A stretch of 64,000 bases of DNA from Prorocentrum cordatum (lineage: Eukaryota; Sar; Dinophyceae; Prorocentrales; Prorocentraceae): contig CAUYUJ010019104.1 in NCBI GenBank assembly GCA_963575745.1, forward strand, positions 277,900-341,899. Reading direction: 5' to 3'. This document shows, piece by piece, positions 42,896-53,463 of the stretch. The position numbers were made by a program, and so were the translations under genes. Position 1 is the first letter of the stretch. Each line of letters opens with the position of its first letter. The notes below the pieces were generated by a model. It was not told where the DNA came from, did not search any database, and saw nothing but the letters and a program-made list of their open reading frames with translations.

Positions 42896-43426
42896 TCAGG
42901 AGATGGAGTGAGTGGTTATCATTGCGATCCCTTATTTCCCCTTGCAATTCCTGCACCAGCTACTCCCAGAACTGCCAGCGATGCACGACATACCAAATCG
43001 CCTTCGCAATCGCCTGCAAAACCTATTATAAAGGCTGCCGATGCTCTAATGCAGCAGCGCGCTTCTGGAGTACTCGCGAATTTGAAAAGTCAAGTCAGGG
43101 AGAGTGGCAGCCCAAATTGTACTTTGAGGTATGCGTTGGACCGTTTCTTTTTCTCTGGAACGATGTCTGCGGCGCGTGCAGAGTTTCGGTCGTGCATGGA
43201 GCATTTGGCTCGCAGCGATCATCTGACGATTAGGGCAAACATACAAATCTAGCTGATTGGATTGCGTCGATTCCTTGATTTCTTGAACTGCCTTGTCTGA
43301 GGAAGCGCTGCAAAATAGTATCCTCGCTGGTCTTATCCAGGAGCGGATCATAGAGGAGGTGGGAGTAGTAGGGGTGGATCCAGTGAGGAGCAGGGGGAAG
43401 ACACCAGCAGATTGCGAAATGTTCAA
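42884..43426 (+). pseudogene. Conserved short ORF of the macro-unit, copy 3
   Basis: Same residues as copy 2 through LTIRANIQI, then a premature TAG at 43,252. The VLQNSILAGL part follows in another frame. Confidence 0.45.
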
Positions 43427-43429
43427 CTG

Positions 43430-45030
43430 AGATTGCCGTCCAGGGCGTTTTTGTGCTCAGATTGCAATTCTTGGCGTTTCCGTGCTCGCTTGCTGTTCTG
43501 AGCGATTTCGTGCTCAGTTTGCCATTTGGGGCGAAATCCTGCTCAGAGTGCCGTTCTGGGCGTTTCCGTGCTCAGATTGCCGGTCTGCGGTTTTCGTGCT
43601 TAGATTGCCATTCTGGGCGTTTTCGTGCTCAGATTGCAGTTCTGGGCGTTTTCGTGCTCAGATTGCCGTTCTGGGCGTTTCGGTGTTCAGATTGCCGTTT
43701 TGGTTGTTTTCGTGTTCAGATTGCCGTTCTGGGCGTTTCTGTGCTCAGATTGCCGTTTTGGGCGTTTTCGTGCAAAGATTGCCGTTCTGGGCGTTTCCGT
43801 GAAAAGATTGCCGTTCTGGGCGTTTCCATGCTCAGATTGCCGTTTTGGGCGTTTTCGTGCTCAGATTGTTGTTTTGGGCGTTTTCGTGTTCAGATTGCCA
43901 TTCTGGGCGTTTCCGTTTTCAGATTGCCGTTCTGGGCGTTTCCGTGTTCAGATTGCCGTTTTGTGCGTTTCTGTTTTCGGATTCCCGTTCTGGGCGTTTC
44001 TGTGCCCAGATTGCCGTTCTGGGCGTTTCCGTGCAAAGATTGCCGTTCTGGGCGTTTCCGTGCTCAGATTGCCTTTCTGGGCGTTTCCGTGTTCAGATTG
44101 CCGTTTTAGGCGTTTTCGTGCTCAGATTGCCGTTCTGGGCGTTTCCGTGCTCAGATTGCCGTTCTGGGCGTTTTCGTGCTGAGAGTGTTGTTCTGGGCGT
44201 TTCCGTGCTCAGATTGCTGTTTTATGCGTTTTCGTGTTCAGATTGCCATTCTGGGCGTTTTCGTGTTCAGATTGCCGTTCTGGGCGTTTCCGTGTTCAGA
44301 TTGCCGTTCTGGGCGTTTCCGTGCTCAGATTGCCGTTCTGGGCGTTTTCGTGCTCAGGTTGCCGTTCTGGGCGTTTCCGTGCTCAGATTGCCGTTCTGGG
44401 CGTTTCCGTGCAAAGATTGCCGTTCTGGGCGTTTCCGTGCAAAGATTGCCGTTCTGGGCGTTTCCGTGCTCAGATTGCCGTTCTGGGCGTTTTCGTGCTT
44501 AGAATTCGTTTTGGGCGTTTTCGTGTTCAGATTGCCATTCTGGGCGTTTCTGTGCTCAGGTTGCCGTTCTGGGCGTTTTCGTGGTCAGATTGCCGTTCTG
44601 GGCGTTTTCGTGCTCAGATTGCTGTTCTGGGCGTTTTCGTGCTCAGATTGCCTTTCTGGGCGTTTCGGTGCTCGCATTGCCGTTCTACGCGATCTGGTGT
44701 TCAGATTGCCGTTCTGGGCGTTTTCGTGTTCAGATTGCCGTTCTGGGCGTTTTCGTGGTTAGATTGCCGTTCTGGGCTCAGATTGCCGTTCTGGGCGTGT
44801 TCGTGTTCAGATTGCCGTTCTGGGCGTTTCCGTGCTCAGATTGCCGTTTTGGGCGTTTCTGTGCTCAGGTTGCCGTTTTGGGCGTTTCCGCGCTCAGATT
44901 GCCGTTCTGGGCGTTTCTGTGCGTTTCCATGCTCAGATTGCCGCTCTGGGTGTTTCTGTGCTCGGATTGCCGTTCTGGGCGTTTTCGTGTAAAGACTGCC
45001 GTTCTGGGCGTTTCCGTGCTCAGATTGCCG
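43430..45030 (+). repeat. 29-bp array G (about 55 units)
   Basis: Counterpart of array C in the third unit. It contains the longest array-derived open frame (43,845-44,762, about 305 residues with a 29-residue period). Confidence 0.92.
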
Positions 45031-45149
45031 TTCTTGGCGTTTCTTCTTGTGATTTGGTCTTGTGTGATTGTTCTTTCTGCTTCATGTATGACAGAGTTGC
45101 GTTTTCGTAGGCGTTTTCGTTTTTTTTTTTGGGGGGGGTAGGGGGGGGT

Positions 45150-45985
45150 CTGCCTCCACAGGTTCCGAATGACACTTTCTCTGCATGATTTGATGCAAAC
45201 GTGACGGCGCCCGTCTGCTGCAACGCCGACGCGAACCGGGGCACGCTCGTTCCCGATCTGGGGAACCTCGCCGTAGCGCAAGCAGAAATGCCTGGCGACA
45301 ACCCAGGAATCCCCCAGCAATGGAAAGCCGAAACTGACGCACCACATGGCGAGGGCTCTTGTCTCTTCAGCCGAAGCCCGCACCCGCAGCCTCCGTTGAG
45401 ATCGCCCTGCTTCTTCCGCACCTCGGACAACTCGAGCCGTGTCTGCCAGTGGCCCGATTGGGCATCTCAGCCACGACAGCACTGCGCGGAGATGGGACAG
45501 GTGCCGGCTCAACGACGACGAGCCGCGAAATAAACCAACAAAGCAATCCAGCGCTACCTGCGCGGGAGGCCATGGGTGGCTCCCGCAAGCACGCGCTGCC
45601 TGCCCGTAGAGGCGAACCGCGGACGCGTGGCCAGGGGCACTGGTTTTCCAACCGCAGAATTCCAGCCAAACTGCCTGCTCAGTGAGCGTCGTTGGCGCCA
45701 AGTTGGCTTGCAAAAGCTCTGTGCGTGGCTTCTTCGTGGGGGGCACGCGCGGCCCACAATCGTGCTTCGCCAGTGCAAGAATCGCTTTTGCGAGGGGCTC
45801 TGGCTCGGGAATCTGCCCAGAAGCACGCGCCAGGGCACATGACCGAAGCGCTGCCTCAGCTGTCGCTCTGGTCTCCGGCGCTGGAGGCGGTGAACGTGGG
45901 CCTGCGCCTCCTTGGCGACCAGGAGGCGAGCTTGATGAAACACCTGCCCCACTAATACTCTGGGGCGCTGCCACTCGGGTTGCAG
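45150..45985 (-). pseudogene. Tyrosine recombinase 4c, both ends truncated
   Basis: Very similar to 29,410-30,250 with scattered substitutions. The core-binding domain and ARHFCLRYGEV are kept, and the catalytic C-terminal end is missing at the same place. Confidence 0.8.
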
Positions 45986-46004
45986 GGCTGCATGCAGCAA
46001 TCAA

Positions 46005-46770
46005 GTGGCCGGATTGGCCCAGTGGCGCAGTTGCGGCCAGATTGGCCTGTCCAGTGGCCGGATTGGCCCAGAGGCGCAGTTGGGGCCGGATTGGCCCGTC
46101 GAGTGGCCAGACTGGCCCAGTGGCGCAGTTGGGGCGGGATTGGCCCGCCCAGTGGCCGGATTGGCCCAGTTGCGCAGTTGGGGCCGGATTGGCCCGTCCA
46201 GTGGCCGGATTGGCCCAGAGGCGTAGTTGGGGCCAGGTTGGCCCGCCCAGTGGCCGGATTGCCCAGTGGCGCAGTTGGGGCCGGATTGGCCCGCCCTGTG
46301 GCCGGATTGGCCCAGTGGCGCAGTTGCGGCCAGATTAGCCCGCCCAGTGGCTGGATGCCGGATTGGCCCAGAAGCTCAGTTGCGGCCAGCTTGGCCCGCC
46401 CAGTGCCCGGATTGGCCGCGTGTCGCGTTTGGGGCTGGGTTGGGCCAGCACAGTGGCCAGTTGTTGGTCCAGTGGCGCAGTTTGGGGCCAGATTAGCCCG
46501 CCCAGTGGCCAGACTGGCCAGCGGCGCAGCTGCGGGCCGGATTGGCCCGCCTAGTGGCCCGGATTGACCCGCTGGCGCAGTCGGGTTTGGGGTGGCCCGA
46601 ATGGCCGAGTGGCGCGTTTGGGGCCGGAGCGGCCTGCCAGTGGACGCCGGATTGGCCCAGTTGTCGCTCATGTGCTTGGGGTCTGTAGCCTTGGCCTTGT
46701 GGCGCAGCTCGGGCGGAATGGGCTTTCACATTGGCCAGATTGGCCCAGCTGGCCTGGCGGGCCTCGCTGT
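46005..46770 (+). repeat. 49-bp GGATTGGCCC array, copy 3
   Basis: Third copy of the 49-bp array. The macro-unit match ends near 46,945, after which unrelated sequence leads to the third gag gene. Confidence 0.9.
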
Positions 46771-47286
46771 TTTGGGTCAGGTTAGCTCGCCCGCGGGCTG
46801 CGACCCGTTTAGGGTCGTTCGAGCGCCCTGTCGCCCAGTGCCGTGTGGCACAGTCTGGGGCGCGGCGGCAGGCCCACTCGCTGGCGTTGCCCAGGTGCGC
46901 GGTCTCCAATTGGGCCCCACCGGTGGCCGAGTGGATGGGCGTGTGGTTGCGTTCGGGGCCTGCTGCCCAGCCGGGGTGATTGGCGCCGCACTGGCCGACG
47001 CAGTGTCTTGGCTGGCGCCGTGCCCTTCCAGTGTGCCTGTTCTGTGATCCAGTCGGCCCGATCGGGCCACCGGGGGTTGGATTGGCCTGTTCTGGGGTGC
47101 TGTCTGGTGCCCGGCGTATGCGTGGCTTGTTCGGGGGCCGTTTGCGTTGTGTTGGCCTGGATTGGCTCCACGTGCAAGGTGCACGCTAAGGTGCATGTCC
47201 GTTGCCTGCCAGGCTCGAGTGACAGCATCCGTTCTGCACTGCTACTGCACTGCCTCTGGCGAAGACTTCTGCGAGACATCTTCGCG

Positions 47287-48545
47287 ATGGCTTTCGCAAC
47301 CTCCGAGGTGTCAGCCTTTGTCGCCGCGCTTCCGAGTGGCGCGCTCGCTGGGGCAGACCATGGAGGAGTGGTGCAATTTCCTCCTGAGCGTCGATCCCAC
47401 ACCGAAAGCGCGCCACGACCTCTTCTGGTATCTGTCGGTTGGGCGTCTTCTTGGTGATTCGATGGGTTCAATTTCCCCGCTCGATTTCGCTGACCCCGCA
47501 ATGCGGGACATGATCACGAATCTGGTGAACAACGGGGAGAAACCTTACGACAAAGAGGGCGAGAGCGCTGAGTTTCGCGCCTGGAAGGTGCAGCCCGCCC
47601 AAGTGGCCTTTGCCCTCCGCGTCCAGGGGAAATGTGCCACGTCCGCGCCGCCACCTCCGACAGCTGAAAACACCCTGGCCAAGACAATGGCTGAGTATCT
47701 CGAAGCCCAGGCTGCAACGCACGCGCGCTCCGTGAAGCTTCTTTCGTTCAAGTTGTCGGATCGCGTCGCAGAGCTGAGCATGGAGAATTTCCCTGAAGAC
47801 CTCCTGCCGTCTGAGGAGGGCCTCGCTACCTTCGAGGAACGGGGCCGCGTGGCCAAAGATGAAGGCCGCCCATACGTGGGGAGCGCTGATGGAGAGGATC
47901 TCCAGAAGCATTTCCGCCCCGCTTGGTCGAAGATGCCGGGCATTGATGTCCCCGTTGGCGAAGGCAGCGTTGCTGAGCGGCACCGCCAGATGGTGGATTT
48001 CAAGCGCGCCAAGGCCAGCGGGGAGCTGGAGTATCCTGGGTACGCGTCCTTCCAGTCGCACCTGATGGACTGGGGTATTAAACTGATCCTCATGAAGGTT
48101 GCGACGCGTGGACATCCTGGGTTACACGGGCCTCCCGAGCAAAATGGCCGAGGAGAATGGGGGCGTCCGGACAGCGTGCCAGTGCGACCTGCTCAGCCGG
48201 ACCGCCATAGCCAAAGCTTTGGAGAAAGGCGATGCTGGGTGGAAGCGTTTAGTTTCCAAAATCCACATGGACAGGCTCCGCATGCCAAAGACAAGGTCAC
48301 GAGCAGGGCAGCCGAAGCAGCGAAAGCAGCTTCTGCGAGGGGTTCTGGTGCGGCCAAGGGTGGCAGCGGCGGCAAGTGCGGCGGCAAGGCCCTGAGGTCT
48401 CTTTCACCAAAGGCGCCGCCGCGCTCGCGCAGCCCCCGGGACAATGGCTGGAAGCAGAGCTCGAGCTGGAAGCAGGACAGCTGGCACCAGAACACCTGGT
48501 CGGAGCTGCAGCTCAGGCTCCAGCGACGATTCACGCCGTCTTGAT
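47287..48545 (+). pseudogene. Gag-like ORF of YR retrotransposon 3
   Basis: Starts MAFATSEVSAFVAALPSG at 47,287, shifts frame near 47,350, then runs through MRDMITNLV, WKVQPAQVAFALRVQG, LSFKLSDR and SADGEDL. A region at about 48,100-48,285 is out of frame and returns later. The C-terminus is Gly/Ser/Lys-rich with SRSPRDN. At least three indels break it. It is as diverged from elements 1 and 2 as they are from each other. Confidence 0.75.
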
Positions 48546-48559
48546 GCGGAATCGAGCGA

Positions 48560-49905
48560 TGTAGCGTCGCATGCTTGCCGTAGTTTAAGCAGCGCTGCCA
48601 GTGTGCCCCGCTCCCCCCAGCGGCGGGTCGAGCCTGGATTTAAGCTTGAATTCCCGGCCTTTCCTGGCCTGTCCCGGATCCGGGAGCTTGTGCATAATTT
48701 CCTGTCTGCTCCGGGCGTGGAGGCTTCAAATCCCCTGCAGCATCTAGAGTGGGCATTGGCCCTTGCTCCCGGCGAAGACTCGCCAGTTTTGCCTTTCAAG
48801 CTCCAAAATGGCTCGACAGAGAACTTTCTCTCGACCCGCCCCGTTTAGCGCAGGCCCGCCACGATAGTCTGTTGCATTGGCGTGAGCGCAAGCGCGTGCT
48901 GGACCGACTTTGGGCGCGTGAATGATCGCTGCTGCCTGAGCACCTGCGTGGTGTGTTGGGTCCGAAAGAAAATATGCTTGTACTTTCCGAAATGCTCCAG
49001 GCGCTGGAATGGCCCGACCAGGCCCTCGTGGATGATCTCAAGCGAGGTTTTCCTTTGATAGGCGCGCCCCGCGGAGCGGGGTTTTGCCAAGCAGCTCTTT
49101 CGGACATTGCTTGGAATCTGCGTCCAGTCTGCGCGAGCAGGCCAGCGAGATCAATCGAGATACGCTCTGGCGCGTCGGACGCCCAGATGGCCTCCAAGCC
49201 CCCGTTCGCCAAGTTTTTGAAATGAAGTGCGAGCGCGAGGTTGCCGAGGGCCACGCTCGCTGGCGTGCTCTGGACGACAGTTGCGTTCTCAGTGCTCGTT
49301 TTCCGGCCGACGAAGGCTGGAGAATGAAATTTGGCAAATGGGAGCGCAAAGTGCGTTGTATAGATGACTTCACAGCGTCCAAGGTGCAGCATCGCCATGC
49401 GAGGTCGCCCAGCACGACACGCTGAACAGGTTTTTGGCTGTTCTCTGCAAGGTCATGTTGGCCAACGCTGGCGGAGCTGCGTTGCGCAAGGGGGATTTTG
49501 TAAACGCGTTTAAGACGCTGCCCCTCGCCAGCTCTCACTTGCAGTTTGCAGTTGTGTGGGGATCTGCCGCCAGTCGCGGCCAGGCTCTCCAGCTCCTTGC
49601 ATGCCCATGTGGGGCTACGGCGTCAGTGTGCAGCTGGGAGCGGTTCGGCGCAGCTGTTCGCGCCATTTTGGCTGAGCTGTTTTTCGTTGTTTTCTTGCGT
49701 TGTCGACGATCTGTTCGGCGCAGATCACGTGCTGCACGGAGCGCCGCACCTGGCAACACCAGCCGGCGCATCTGACGTCGCGCGTGCCGTTGTCACCGAT
49801 CTGCTCGGCTGGGAGTTGGACAGCGAGAAAAGAGTTGCGCAGGCGGACGCTGCGCTAGTTCTTGGCGTCGACTGCGCAATTGACAAGGACGTGTGCACGC
49901 TCCAG
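48560..49905 (+). pseudogene. Reverse transcriptase of YR retrotransposon 3, truncated
   Basis: Found in pieces over three frames: LQHLEWALALAPGED, LGPKENMLVLSEMLQALEWP, RCIDDFTASK, GDFVNAFKTLPL and VDDLFG, then DVARAVVTDLLGWELDSEK and VLGVDCAI at the RNase H border. The RNase H and recombinase are absent; similarity stops near 49,905. The catalytic VDD survives, but frameshifts inactivate the copy. Confidence 0.78.
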
Positions 49906-50550
49906 GACGCCTACCTCCGCGAGACGCGGATTCCCAGCCGCGCGAGCGGCGACTCCCCCGACGCCTGGCTGTTCCTCAACCAGGGGAACGCCCTCGCACT
50001 GGGGCCCACGCCGGAGGCCTTCACCTGGATCCGCTACCGGGACGTGTGGCCCCGCCCGCGCCAAGCAGAGGCGCCCCCGGCCCCAGATGCCGTCGGCGAA
50101 ATTCCCCACCCACCCAAACCCGCAGGGGGGGGTGAAGGGCCTTCGGACCCTCAACTCCAGAGGGAGGAAGGCGGCATCGGCAGGGCATCGCCCGGAGCCG
50201 CCACGGACGCCCTAAGCGGCGAGACCGGGGGGAAGGGACCAGACCCGCCACCGCGGAGGGGGACCGAGGGGAGGGGGCCCCCGGCGCACCTGGACGCGTT
50301 CAACCGAGCCACACAGGCGCTGGAGGAGGCACGGGGCCAGGACATGCTGGACCTCCTGGGGGAGGACGAGAAGCACGGCGCCCAGATCCGCACCCAATGG
50401 TACCGCTACGCCCGGAGCGTCGGAGCGGGGTGGGAGGAGGCGGAGTGGGGGAACAGGCGGAAGTACCCCCAGCGGCTGGTCGACACGTTCCTGAGTGAGA
50501 TGAACCCTGGGCTTCCGATCCTCGTTCTTTTCGAGGATCCACAATCGTGA
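49905..50550 (+). CDS. Unidentified ORF fused to the RT remnant
   Basis: The frame carrying the RT remnant continues past 49,905 into unrelated protein. It reads RASGDSPDAWLFLNQGNA, a Pro/Gly/Glu-rich linker, then a Trp-rich charged end (QWYRYARSVGAGWEEAEWG, LPILVLFEDPQS) stopping at 50,550 in the GATC array. I do not recognise it. It may be the tail of a host or element gene captured by the breakpoint. Confidence 0.4.
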
Positions 50551-50760
50551 TCGTGGATCCACGATCGTGATCGTGGATCTTGAAATCCCCGATCGTAGAT
50601 CGTGGATCCACGATCGTGATCGAGGATCCACGATCGTGATCGCGGATCCTGATATGCCCGATCGTAGATCGTGGATCCACGATCGTGATCGGGGATCCAC
50701 GATCGTGATCGAGGATCCACGATCGTGGCCGATGTCCCACGATCGTGAATCCTCGACAAA
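50525..50760 (+). repeat. GATC-rich palindromic array, copy 1
   Basis: Repeats of CACGATCGTGATCGTGGATC-like words in both orientations, so the array can fold on itself in many registers. It ends AAAGAACGTGGATCGG...CCCAGGG, and the same ending follows the array at 60,205-60,447. Confidence 0.9.
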
Positions 50761-50786
50761 GAACGTGGATCGGACCCCCAGGGCAT

Positions 50787-50928
50787 GTACATATACATCG
50801 CACACGTGCACGTGGATCCACGCACGTACATGTATGGATGTACATATACAAACCTTATCTGGTGTATTAATGTACATCCATACGCGTACGTGCTTGGATT
50901 CACGCGCACGTGTGTGATGTATATGTAC
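50787..50928. repeat. 59-bp inverted repeat
   Basis: Arms 50,787-50,845 and 50,870-50,928 (start GTACATATACATC, end TATGGATGTACAT) pair with few mismatches around a 24-base loop. Confidence 0.85.
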
Positions 50929-50949
50929 GTATATACATAGACATGTGTG

Positions 50950-51295
50950 TGTGCGCGCAACTCCTCACAGAACACGCACATCACACATACACGGGCATAC
51001 GTTGCAAGCGTTTGGCTAAACAACACATGGGTGACGGAGCGTGCGTGCGTATTCAAGGTAAATGCAAGATCGTCCTTACAGGTGTCTGATCCCCCCACCC
51101 CAAAAAACCTCGGAGGCTCGGGGGGGGGGGGGGCGGGATCAATCAAATGTAATGGCGATCCTGTATTATGCGTGAATACGCACGCACGCTCCGTCACCGA
51201 TGTGTTGTTCACCCCAAAACTTGCACGATATGTCCGTGTATGCGTGATGTGTGTGTCTGCGTGTGTTATGTGAGGAGTTGCGCGCGAGCGCGTTG
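50950..51295. mobile_element. Foldback element with ~150-bp arms
   Basis: The left arm starts GCGCAACTCCTCACA and the right arm ends GTGAGGAGTTGCGCGC. Pairing is good over about 100 bases (both arms hold GACGGAGCGTGCGTGCGTAT) and weaker to the C-run/G-run centre at 51,087-51,131. It resembles a foldback or MITE-type element; no ORF belongs to it. Confidence 0.75.
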
Positions 51296-51700
51296 CGCGC
51301 GCGCGTTGTGAATTTTATGTTCGGCGTGGAATATGCGTGGGGTCTACAGGTGCGTTGTTTTGAGCGCTGTGTTTATGCTACGCGGGTAATGCGACTACTC
51401 ACGATTACAACCGCAGAACTTGATAAACGAACGAGGAAAAGAAGCATATGATAATTGCAGTACACAAGTTTACGAAGCTCGATCGATACCGTAAAGGGTG
51501 TCATTCGGAAACCAACTGCAAAATCGGAAAATGAAGGCTTGGAAGCCTGAAGATTTGAAGGTTCCATTTTTTAGATATGAACGCTATCGCGACATGTTTT
51601 CGCAATCTAAAAACAAGCGTTTGATGACAATTGCGTCTAAAACAAAAACGCAAACATAAGACAAACAGAATAATGAACTGATAACGCAACAAACCACAAG
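51296..51700. other. AT-richer segment, no gene
   Basis: Lower GC than its surroundings, with no convincing frame. It separates the foldbacks from the SL-relic cluster. Confidence 0.5.
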
Positions 51701-52055
51701 CCCAGCCTTTTGGGTTGTGCGCTGAGGGGCCCCACCTTGCCTTCCCCCTGGGCCCCGCCTTGGGTGCCTGCCCTGGGTGCCCAGTTGGACCTCTGGGCTC
51801 CCGCCCCGAAATGCGATCTCCCCTTGAGCCTCTTGTGGGTTCCCTGCGTCGTCGTCATCGTTATTGTCATCCGCCGTCGACGCTTAAAGCATCCACCGTC
51901 GTCACATTGGGGCCCCGCCTTGGCTTCCCCTTGGGTGCCTGCCTTGGGTGCCCAGTTGGACCTCTGGGCCCCCGCCCCGAAAGGCGACCTCCCTTGGGGC
52001 CTCTCCTTGGGCCCCCTTTTCATCGTCGTCATCGTCGTTTTCTCAACATCGCCGC
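51700..52055 (+). repeat. TTGGACCTCTGGGC block, first copies
   Basis: Two diverged copies of a roughly 170-bp unit (GCCCAGTTGGACCTCTGGGC then CCCGCCCCGAAA, ending in GTCGTCATCG words). It is related to the blocks at 53,590-54,103 and 56,990-57,485. All three lie directly upstream of an SL relic. Confidence 0.8.
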
Positions 52056-52063
52056 CGTCGCCG

Positions 52064-52083
52064 CCGTAGCCATTTGGGCACAG
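52064..52083 (+). other. Relic spliced leader 1
   Basis: CCGTAGCCATTT matches the dinoflagellate spliced leader exactly, and the following GGGCACAG is degenerate against its TGGCTCAAG end. It ends six bases before the ATG at 52,089. Confidence 0.65.
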
Positions 52084-52088
52084 TGGCA

Positions 52089-53423
52089 ATGATGTTGGCG
52101 ATTCCACTATTCATTTATTTTTCTTTCCATATCATACATATGGCTTCCAGGCATCCTGCTGCGTGGGCGCCAACTGAGGAAGCGAACCAGACAGCTGATG
52201 ACGTTCTGGTGGAATCCCTCGAACCGGACTTCGGAGATATATTGTTCCGCGGTGGGTTCAAGTACAGCAGCACAGACATGAAAATCGGTGTCGACGTGGA
52301 CGCCCTGGTAACCTTCTCTGGGACGCTGAAACGCTTGATGCAGGTAGACCCGAGAGGCGGGTACTTCCTTCAGTCCGACGTGGAGCTCGCCATCAAGAGG
52401 TGCGCCATTAAGGAGGCCCACTCCACGATGTGGGATGGGTGGTGCAAGCTCAACGAGTACACCCATGAGGAGGGGTACAAGAACAGCGCATACGTGGTCA
52501 GGGTCATGCTGCCCCACGTTCGCAACAAGGCCGACGACTTCAACAAGCTGGGGGCGAGCGGGCAGGCGAAGGCTCGCGAGTCGTCTCACCCACAGGAGCT
52601 ACGTGACATTTACAACGTCATCGACGTTGACAAGGGGGCGGCTTCAGTGAGAAAGACTCGCCCGCACCCGCTGCCAGCTTTCAGGGCAGCGCAGGACGCC
52701 TCGAGCGAGGAGGAAGTCGTCCCTGTTTTGAAACGGTTCGACGTCAGCACTGGGGAGTCCTACTTGGTAATGTCAGACGGGTCCCGCGAGATGGCCAAGT
52801 TCAAGTGCGGAGAGCAGGGGCGACTTGAACTACCAAATTCTGCTCTGAAAGATGGTGGGGCGATCGACTACACGCCAGCAGACCCGCGCAAGCCGCCCAA
52901 GGCCGGCCACAAGACCAAAAAAGGAAAGCCCGTGAGTGCTCGGAAGAGGCCAGCTGGCGCAGTGGAAAACAGAGAACCGCCCACCGCTCCAAAGGCGAAG
53001 GCAAAGGCAACTCCAAAGGCGAAGGCAAAGACAACTCCAACGCCGACGGCAGCTGCGACACCATCACGCATTCAAGAGAAGATCAGGCAGAACATCGACC
53101 GCATCTCCGAGGAGGCCAGGAGTGGATTGCAAGGGTTCGCTGGCAGAGACAGCAACGAACTTGCGACGTGCTACGCTGTCGCGGTTGATGGCGGCACCAT
53201 CTCTCTTCGTGATCTCCACCGCTCTCCTTGCTTCTACGTGGACCGCGTGACCGAGATCCCCGAGAATTTCCCTGGGCTCGGTGACGACGCCGTCGTCGCC
53301 ATGTTCGAAGGCAAGAAGTTGAACAAGAAAGGCGGGGTGCAGTTTGGTTTCGGCGACGACGCGGACTTGGCCTTCAAGGCAGCGAAACTTCTGAGGTCGA
53401 TGTATCCGAACCCCGCAGCCTAG
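52089..53423 (+). CDS. Lys/Ala/Pro-rich protein, retrogene-like ORF 1
   Basis: Two ATGs are possible: 52,089 gives a hydrophobic start (MMLAIPLFIYFSFHIIHM) and 52,140 gives MASRHPAAWAP. The frame is intact to 53,423, about 428-444 residues. The first 250 residues are mixed and globular-looking. About residues 260-350 are basic low complexity (KAKAKATPKAKAKTTP), followed by a folded-looking end (FGFGDDADLAFKAAKLL). No domain is recognised. Placement directly behind an SL relic suggests descent from a trans-spliced mRNA. An intact frame implies recent origin or continued use. Confidence 0.65.
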   Translation: MMLAIPLFIYFSFHIIHMASRHPAAWAPTEEANQTADDVLVESLEPDFGDILFRGGFKYSSTDMKIGVDVDALVTFSGTLKRLMQVDPRGGYFLQSDVELAIKRCAIKEAHSTMWDGWCKLNEYTHEEGYKNSAYVVRVMLPHVRNKADDFNKLGASGQAKARESSHPQELRDIYNVIDVDKGAASVRKTRPHPLPAFRAAQDASSEEEVVPVLKRFDVSTGESYLVMSDGSREMAKFKCGEQGRLELPNSALKDGGAIDYTPADPRKPPKAGHKTKKGKPVSARKRPAGAVENREPPTAPKAKAKATPKAKAKTTPTPTAAATPSRIQEKIRQNIDRISEEARSGLQGFAGRDSNELATCYAVAVDGGTISLRDLHRSPCFYVDRVTEIPENFPGLGDDAVVAMFEGKKLNKKGGVQFGFGDDADLAFKAAKLLRSMYPNPAA

Positions 53424-53463
53424 ACCCCAGCGCGCACCTGGGTGCCACCCCGTGCAACAAAAA

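Larger units (their letters stand above)
27250..46960. repeat. Composite macro-repeat, about 2.5 tandem units
   Basis: Unit starts (AAACCTATT[T/A]TAAAGGCTGC) fall at about 27,264, 36,788 and 43,018. Unit lengths are therefore about 9.5 kb, 6.2 kb and a 3.9-kb partial. Order within a unit: short ORF, 29-bp array, truncated YR (minus), 49-bp array, ISXO2-OTU gene (minus), 29-bp array and OTU-like ORF (plus). The shorter second unit lacks most of YR, the SWIM protein and part of an array. Shared parts look highly similar by eye. Confidence 0.8.

Noticed and set aside
43845-44762. 305-residue repetitive ORF as a structural protein gene
   Set aside because: Present in all three frames of the array with no start context or flanking gene structure; kept only as an observation.
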